A stretch of DNA of 10,614 nt from JBOHHR01 sp050740975 (GTDB lineage: Bacteria > Pseudomonadota > Gammaproteobacteria > JBOHHR01). Below the pieces are notes generated by a model that was given only the letters and a program-made list of their open reading frames with translations, was not told the origin of the DNA and searched no databases. The DNA is taken from the NCBI GenBank assembly GCA_050740975.1, contig JBOIEE010000061.1, forward strand, positions 1 through 10,614. Reading direction: 5' to 3'. Made by a program: the position numbers and the translations under genes. Shown piece after piece: positions 6,315 to 10,614 of the stretch; the stretch's first letter is position 1, and each line of letters opens with the position of its first letter.

Positions 6315-7163
6315 TCAGCGACGAGATCGCGCTGTTTCATTGCGCCGGGTTGACCAGGCGATCCATAGTTTGCGCAGGGGTGTAAGCGCAATGTGATGCT
6401 CCGCAACACGAAAACCATCTTTCGCGATCTCGTGCAGGGTAGCGCGGTAAATGTTACCCAGGATGAGGCTATGAAGCTGGGATAGACGGTCTCTTACTGG
6501 CAATCTTTCCAGCGATTCTTGTAAACGTTCGGAGGCCCGCTTGGCCTGGATTTCGACAAAACGGTGCAAGGGATCCAGGTCGTTTGCGTGCACCGGCTGA
6601 TCGAGCTGTACGCCAGCCCGCTCAGCTTCATCGAGCGGCAAATGGGGCCGGCCACGCGCCATATCCCGCGGAAGGTTTTGGATCAGCAAGGTCAATTCGT
6701 AAGCGCTTCCCAGTTGCTTGAGCGCGCCCGGCGTGTGTTCATCGCGATAGCCATTGATGAGCGCAGACAAGCTCCATAGGGTACCCATTTTCTCTAGGAA
6801 GGGTTCCAACGCGGTGAATTCAGGATGGGCGGCGTGGCTTAGCTCTAGGTCGACCGCATCGATGGCATCACAGAAAGATCGCTTGGTCGAGGCGAAATCG
6901 TTGAACGACCGCGCCAGCACTGCGGCGGTGGGATGTCGAGCCCCTCCGCGAAACGCGCGCTCGATTTCCTCTCGCCACCACTGAAGCCTTATGCGGCCCA
7001 CACCGGGGTCCGTGGCTCCGTGCAGGATCTCTTCCAGCTCCAACCACAGCCCGTGTAGGGCCAAGAACGCGTGCTTTTTCTCGGGTGCAAGGTACAGGTT
7101 GCTATAGTAAAGACTTGACCCGGGTGGCGCGACCGCGGCTTCCCAAGCCGATTGCTCAGTCAC
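6315..7163 (-). CDS. Squalene/phytoene synthase-fold protein, NDUFAF6-like, probably non-catalytic
   Basis: An all-helical protein of the squalene/phytoene synthase superfamily. Recognisable segments are PPGSSLYYSNLYLAPEKKHA near the start, DPGVGRIRLQWWREEIERAF, and LIQNLPRDMARGRPHLPLDE. Genuine synthases need two Asp-rich DxxxD-type motifs. Here the first is replaced by LELEEILHG (Glu, no DDxxD) and the second keeps only RDMAR. The pattern of a Glu-rich helix then a PGVxRxxxxWW segment resembles human NDUFAF6, a complex I assembly factor of this fold. I chose GTG 7163 (282 residues, usual for the family); the frame is open to a TTG at 7259, but the extra 32 residues have no family character. 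No good ribosome binding site is visible for either. It converges with the ygfX-like gene, 36 bases apart. A role in respiratory-complex assembly is inference; an isoprenoid enzyme is the alternative. Confidence 0.78.
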   Translation of the reverse strand: MTEQSAWEAAVAPPGSSLYYSNLYLAPEKKHAFLALHGLWLELEEILHGATDPGVGRIRLQWWREEIERAFRGGARHPTAAVLARSFNDFASTKRSFCDAIDAVDLELSHAAHPEFTALEPFLEKMGTLWSLSALINGYRDEHTPGALKQLGSAYELTLLIQNLPRDMARGRPHLPLDEAERAGVQLDQPVHANDLDPLHRFVEIQAKRASERLQESLERLPVRDRLSQLHSLILGNIYRATLHEIAKDGFRVAEHHIALTPLRKLWIAWSTRRNETARSRR

Positions 7164-7315
7164 CGAAGCTTGCGAGCTTTTGAAAAAATCTGTTGTGCTC
7201 GGGATCGCGCGTTCCACCGGAGCGCAGGACCGTTTTGCCGGGAGCGAAACGGAGCACAAGCCCCGAGGGGGCGAGCCTTAAGGATGAGGCGCAGAGCATC
7301 GTAATTGATCCCGAC

Positions 7316-9250
7316 TCATTTCAGCAGGTACTCCTGCAAAAAACGTATCGTGGTATAAAAGGAAAAATCCGCGTTTTTTTTCTTTCTGAACCCGTGTCCC
7401 TCGTCTTGAGCGAGTAGGTACCACACGGGGGCGCCATTTTTTCTGGCCGCGCTCACGATCTGCTGCGACTCGCTTGCGGGAACGCGGGGATCGTTCGCTC
7501 CTTGGATGACCAACAGCGGTTTGCTTATCCGATGCGCCTGGTTAAGAGGCGCGATCTCTTCCAGGAATGCCCGCATCTTGGGATCGCGTTCATCGCCGTA
7601 TTCCGCGCGGCGAAGGTCGCGGCGATAGCCTTTGGTGTTCTCTAGAAAAGTGCGCAGGTTGGCGATCCCAACCGCGTCCACCGCGCAGCGAATGCGATCA
7701 GGGTAGTGGGTCGCGAGCGCCAATGCCATGTGCCCCCCATAACTAAACCCGGTCGCAAGCACCCGCTGCGCATCAAGCGCTGGGTTTTCGGCGATCCAAT
7801 CGAGCAGGGCCCCGGCGTCTTTATACGCGTCTACTCTTTTATACTCGTCATCTAGCTTTAAGAACGTCTTCCCATACCCCGACGAACCGCGCACATTAGG
7901 GTAGATCACGGCGATCCCCAGCCCGTTAAGATAATAATTGATCTCTGCTTTAAAATCGGCCCGTGCCTGGCTCTTCGGCCCGCCATGAAAATAGATCATG
8001 ACAGGTCGCTTACCGACAAACTTTTTCGGCGGCCTGTAGAGCAAGCCGCGTAGTTCCCGGCCGTCGAAGCTCCGCCATCGGATAGAACGGGGTGCGGCAA
8101 ATATCGAGGGGTCGAGGCCCCCTGTCTCGCTGAACGTCCACCGCGTGAGCTTCCCGCTGTTAACATCCACCGAGTACACATCACTCGCTATGTGCGCAGA
8201 GCTGAGCGCGAACCCGAGCTCGGGGCGGTCCTTATGCCATCGCACTTTGTTGAACACGCCCTGTGGAAGCCTCGGTGCCTGGATCTCACGCTCGTCGGAG
8301 GTGGCCATCAACCTGAGCCGGCTGATACTGTCCTCATTGGTCACGAAGGCGACTCGAGACCCATCATGGGAGACGTCCAGCCAAATGACATCCCATGGGA
8401 TGTGTTTTGACAGTATTCGGGAGCTGTGATCCGCAAGATCGATCTTGGTGAGCTGTAGAAACTCTGAGCCCTCATCGCTCGCTACGTATACTGCAGGCCG
8501 CTTCTTGCTAAAGCGGGGACTGAGGTAGGCGACTTTGGAGGAGGATTTGCCGATGCGGGTTTTCTTTTCGGTTCTTACATCGACCATCCAAAGATGACTT
8601 TCGTTGACCGATATGAGTTCCTGGGCCAACAGTTGAACGTCTTCCTGCGACCAATCGGCGATACTCCAGCCGCCACCGGGAAACCGTGCCAGACGATGCT
8701 TGGTCTCGGGCCGCGCGGGATCGATTAGATAAAGCTCCGTAAACGCCCCTTCCTGTGCTTCGTCAAGCTTCCAGAAACTCAGCCACTCGCCGTCATTCGA
8801 CCACGGCCCCAAGGCGTGCTGGCCCTCTCCGTCGGTAAGTAGGGTCTCTCGTCCGGTTCCCAGATCAAAGCGGTAGATCTGGTAGAATTCATCTCCTCCC
8901 CGATCCTTGGTGAAGACGAAATACCGCCCCTGCCTTGGTTCATAAGTGGCGTCCTTCACGGGTTCCTTAAAATAGGTGAGCTGATAGCGGGCACCGCCCG
9001 GCATCGCCACGCGATGCACTTGCGTTGTGTCCGCAAAGCGCGTGCGGATGAGAATTGCCCGCTTTAGAGGATGCCAGTCCGCAAAGCTAGCGCTGCGAAC
9101 CTCCGTATAACGCTGAGCTTCCTGGACAAGGGATGCCGGGATTGTAGGAACACCCTCGCTGAGGAGACTATCTTCCGGAGTGATCAGTTCTTCTTGCCCT
9201 GATGCGGCGGTGCATAGCGACGCCAGCACCAGGAGGAGCGCTTTGTTCAC
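7316..9250 (-). CDS. Secreted S9 family (prolyl-oligopeptidase-like) serine peptidase
   Basis: A 644-residue peptidase of family S9: an N-terminal beta-propeller made of repeated WS-DG and SHDG-type blades (about 50-370) followed by an alpha/beta hydrolase domain (about 395-644). The catalytic triad is visible as S503 in ATGFSYGGHMAL, D587 in GANDPRVP and H619 in DEGHGF. HGGP (422-425) supplies the oxyanion region, and NVRGSSGYGKTF is a typical family segment. The GTG start at 9250 is preferred because it puts a signal peptide at the N-terminus (MNKALLLVLASLCTAASGQ, no lipobox), which implies export. The frame continues to an ATG at 9373, but that adds 41 residues ahead of the signal sequence. 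It probably trims peptides or oligopeptides in the envelope; the exact specificity (dipeptidyl peptidase, oligopeptidase or acylaminoacyl peptidase) cannot be read. It is divergent from the nuclease-fold gene. Confidence 0.92.
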   Translation of the reverse strand: MNKALLLVLASLCTAASGQEELITPEDSLLSEGVPTIPASLVQEAQRYTEVRSASFADWHPLKRAILIRTRFADTTQVHRVAMPGGARYQLTYFKEPVKDATYEPRQGRYFVFTKDRGGDEFYQIYRFDLGTGRETLLTDGEGQHALGPWSNDGEWLSFWKLDEAQEGAFTELYLIDPARPETKHRLARFPGGGWSIADWSQEDVQLLAQELISVNESHLWMVDVRTEKKTRIGKSSSKVAYLSPRFSKKRPAVYVASDEGSEFLQLTKIDLADHSSRILSKHIPWDVIWLDVSHDGSRVAFVTNEDSISRLRLMATSDEREIQAPRLPQGVFNKVRWHKDRPELGFALSSAHIASDVYSVDVNSGKLTRWTFSETGGLDPSIFAAPRSIRWRSFDGRELRGLLYRPPKKFVGKRPVMIYFHGGPKSQARADFKAEINYYLNGLGIAVIYPNVRGSSGYGKTFLKLDDEYKRVDAYKDAGALLDWIAENPALDAQRVLATGFSYGGHMALALATHYPDRIRCAVDAVGIANLRTFLENTKGYRRDLRRAEYGDERDPKMRAFLEEIAPLNQAHRISKPLLVIQGANDPRVPASESQQIVSAARKNGAPVWYLLAQDEGHGFRKKKNADFSFYTTIRFLQEYLLK

Positions 9251-9262
9251 TTGTTTTTGAGT

Positions 9263-9278
9263 ATCACTTACGAGTGAT
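9263..9278. promoter_or_regulatory. Inverted repeat just upstream of the S9 peptidase start
   Basis: ATCACT-TACG-AGTGAT is a perfect 6-bp inverted repeat 12 bases upstream of the preferred GTG start of the peptidase, in the 158-bp divergent region. It could be an operator or a small hairpin near the ribosome entry site. No clear -10/-35 pair was found for either gene here. Confidence 0.25.
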
Positions 9279-9408
9279 CCGAGAAGCACGCCGAGGCGAT
9301 CGGCTGTTCGCAGCGAGCGAAGTACAGATGGGAACGAAAAAGCATACCACATCCGATTCGAGAGCCTCGGCATGCTACACTTGCAAGGTCGCCAAATCCA
9401 GCGCCGTT

Positions 9409-9870
9409 ATGAGCATCAGCAGAATCCTAGCCCTCTTGGTATCCGCAGCGGTCGTGGTCACCCCGACGTCTGTTGATGCCGCCGACATTAGAGGTGTTGC
9501 CATCGTGCAAGACGATGCCACCCTAAAGTTGAGCGGACGCCTGATTCGGCTTTTTGGCGTCTATATCCCTGCGCTGAACCGCTCTTGCGGTAACAGCGTA
9601 CAGCCCGTGAGCTGCGAAGAGCAAAGGGCGGCGCGGGCCCTGAACTTCAAGCTTTCAGGCTTCGTGCGATGCCACGCCCAAAGAACACTCTCCGACCGAA
9701 GCCTTCTGGCTGTTTGTTGGAATGACCGCATCGATTTGGGCGCCTTTTTAATCGAACGAGGCTTAGCCTTAGCAACACCCGACGCACCGTTTGAATACCA
9801 TGCGCAGGAAAGAGTTGCCCGCTCTCAACGGCGCGGCCTTTGGACCTTTTATGGGCAGGGTGACTATTGA
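9409..9870 (+). CDS. Secreted staphylococcal-nuclease-fold protein with degenerate active site
   Basis: A 153-residue protein with a signal peptide (MSISRILALLVSAAVVVTPT, cleavage likely after A24 or A25) and one SNase-like (thermonuclease) domain. Family landmarks are the GRLIRLFGVYIPALN strand (43-57), SCEEQRAARAL (69-78), the FVRCHAQ strand (85-91), the RIDLGAFLIERGLALA helix and the EYHAQERVARSQRRGLW helix (129-145), with paired cysteines. The nuclease residues are not conserved: the usual DGDT is DDAT, the metal-binding IDxPE is VYIPA, and the YGR arginine loop is RSL. It is therefore probably not an active nuclease, although binding of nucleic acid is possible. ATG 9409 is chosen because it starts the signal peptide; upstream in-frame starts as far as 9202 lie inside the divergent peptidase gene. 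No strong ribosome binding site is visible. Confidence 0.82.
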   Translation: MSISRILALLVSAAVVVTPTSVDAADIRGVAIVQDDATLKLSGRLIRLFGVYIPALNRSCGNSVQPVSCEEQRAARALNFKLSGFVRCHAQRTLSDRSLLAVCWNDRIDLGAFLIERGLALATPDAPFEYHAQERVARSQRRGLWTFYGQGDY

Positions 9871-10088
9871 CCAAAAGGTAGAGACCCAAGGGTCAACCCG
9901 AAAGCGTATGATATATCCCGGCTGCCATAAACACGGCATGAGCGCCCGAGCTTCGTGTTCGACTGGAGCTGCTACGCCCCACGGCGACAAGGCGATGAAA
10001 TGCCGTTACGCGGGGGTCGAATGGGACGACGAGACGATGCAGCGCACGATGCAGGCAGCGCGCCGGGAATCTGGATCTCTTGCAATGT

Positions 10089-10194
10089 AGTTCGGGGTTA
10101 GAGCAAAGACTCCTAAATGCCGATTTTCCTTGGCCACCATCTTTCTTGGCTTTGATTTTCGTTTCTCAAACAGTTTTAACTCTGACCCCGAACT
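10089..10194. mobile_element. Short inverted-repeat element, possible remnant of a MITE or REP-type unit
   Basis: AGTTCGGGGTTAGAG (10089-10103) is matched by CTCTGACCCCGAACT (10180-10194), a 15-bp inverted repeat with one mismatch, enclosing a 76-bp AT-richer core. CTCTGACCCC-type ends recur near small transposase-linked repeats in proteobacterial genomes as far as I recall, but this is from memory and is not shown here. No target duplication is evident. The core shares TTTCTCAAACAGTT (10162-10175) with the hairpin block at 5628-5641. Confidence 0.45.
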
Positions 10195-10213
10195 TACCCT
10201 CCGAACTTACCCT
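10188..10213 (+). repeat. 13-bp perfect tandem duplication
   Basis: CCGAACTTACCCT occurs twice head to tail (10188-10200 and 10201-10213). The first copy overlaps the right end of the inverted-repeat element, so the duplication involves its border. Confidence 0.85.
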
Positions 10214-10614
10214 ATGAGTCATACAGACCTATGGTTCGCTTGCTGGCTTCTCGGTAGATGCCCGATCAACGAGCATCCGACACTCCTCTGGGCCAGAGCG
10301 GCCTCTCCACTCCCCGGAGATCCCGACCCGTAGAGCTTGGGCCTGAGGGCGCCTATGTCAGCTCACGCCATAGCCTTGCAGCCTATCTATCGCGAAAGTT
10401 TTCGAACTTGTAGGACGAATCTCTTGTTTCGTAATAATAATTGAGCCTGGAGCGCACCTTCCGCCCGTTTCTTTTACGACAGATCGGTCCATCCGTGATC
10501 GGTTAAGCCCGAGTGCTGCATGGATGGGCATTGTGTTCAATGGCTTGCAGTAAGCCAAGTCGGCTTTTGTTCGGGTCGAAGGCCTCGACGAACAAGAGGT
10601 GAGATAGCCGCTGT

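Larger units (their letters stand above)
9871..10614. other. Gene-poor stretch with no supported CDS
   Basis: These 744 bases hold no protein I recognise. The most coding-like frame runs from an ATG at 9908 to a stop at 10088-10090 (+, 60 residues, ending RRESGSLAM). It lacks a clear ribosome binding site and family similarity, so I do not call it a gene. Open frames at 10130-10333 (+) and 10358-10558 (-) look like chance. The only positive structure is the inverted-repeat element and tandem duplication listed separately. The stretch may be the remains of an insertion or the flank of a gene beyond the window. Confidence 0.6.

Noticed and set aside
7260..7272. GCCCC-GAG-GGGGC hairpin between the S9 peptidase and the squalene-synthase-fold gene as a terminator
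   Set aside because: No U tract follows on either strand and the stem is only five pairs, so it cannot be called a terminator.
8388..8403. 16-bp perfect palindrome ACATCCCATGGGATGT
   Set aside because: It lies inside the S9 peptidase coding region and encodes ordinary propeller residues (in HIPWDVIW); single copy, no supporting context.
9251..9373. Upstream start of the S9 peptidase at 9373
   Set aside because: It would bury the clear signal peptide 41 residues inside the protein; GTG 9250 puts it at the N-terminus.
9908..10090. 60-residue open frame on the plus strand
   Set aside because: No family resemblance and no clear ribosome binding site; mentioned under the gene-poor stretch only.
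10358..10558. 66-residue open frame on the minus strand
   Set aside because: No recognisable domain, no ribosome binding site, and composition gives no sign of coding.

Overview
The window looks like a chromosomal segment of a moderately GC-rich proteobacterium. The best fit is Gammaproteobacteria: it carries SdhE (YgfY/CptB), YgfZ and a YgfX (CptA)-like protein together with a haem-b type succinate dehydrogenase, a combination typical of that class. Several genes appear to start with GTG or TTG. No rRNA, tRNA or CRISPR array was seen.

Layout. 9-569 (+) is a Uma2-family putative nuclease that faces the end of the next operon. From about 5506 down to 615 (-) runs one tight operon: sdhAF4 (a 53-residue DUF1674/SDHAF4 protein), sdhC, sdhD, sdhA, sdhB, sdhE and ygfZ. 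It encodes all four complex II subunits plus three maturation factors: SDHAF4 (acts on flavinylated SdhA), SdhE (promotes covalent FAD attachment to SdhA) and YgfZ (IBA57-type, Fe-S enzyme upkeep). Upstream of the operon, 5507-5816 contains a 151-bp, strongly palindromic, MITE-like block (5555-5705): 11-bp terminal inverted repeats, five consecutive hairpins and a 4-bp flanking duplication. A possible sdh promoter lies on its far side. Divergent to the operon at 5817-6278 (+) is a YgfX-like membrane protein. Convergent with that is a squalene/phytoene-synthase-fold gene of the non-catalytic NDUFAF6-like kind at 6315-7163 (-).

7316-9250 (-) is a secreted S9-family (prolyl-oligopeptidase-like) serine peptidase. 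It is divergent from a secreted staphylococcal-nuclease-fold protein at 9409-9870 (+) whose usual catalytic residues are replaced. The last 740 bases hold no gene I can support. They contain a second small inverted-repeat element (10089-10194) and a 13-bp tandem duplication.

How it fits together: from 615 to 7163 nearly everything can be linked to building respiratory complex II, and more speculatively to respiratory-complex assembly in general. The most unusual non-coding signal is the hairpin array, which would lie in the sdh leader RNA if the proposed promoter is right.
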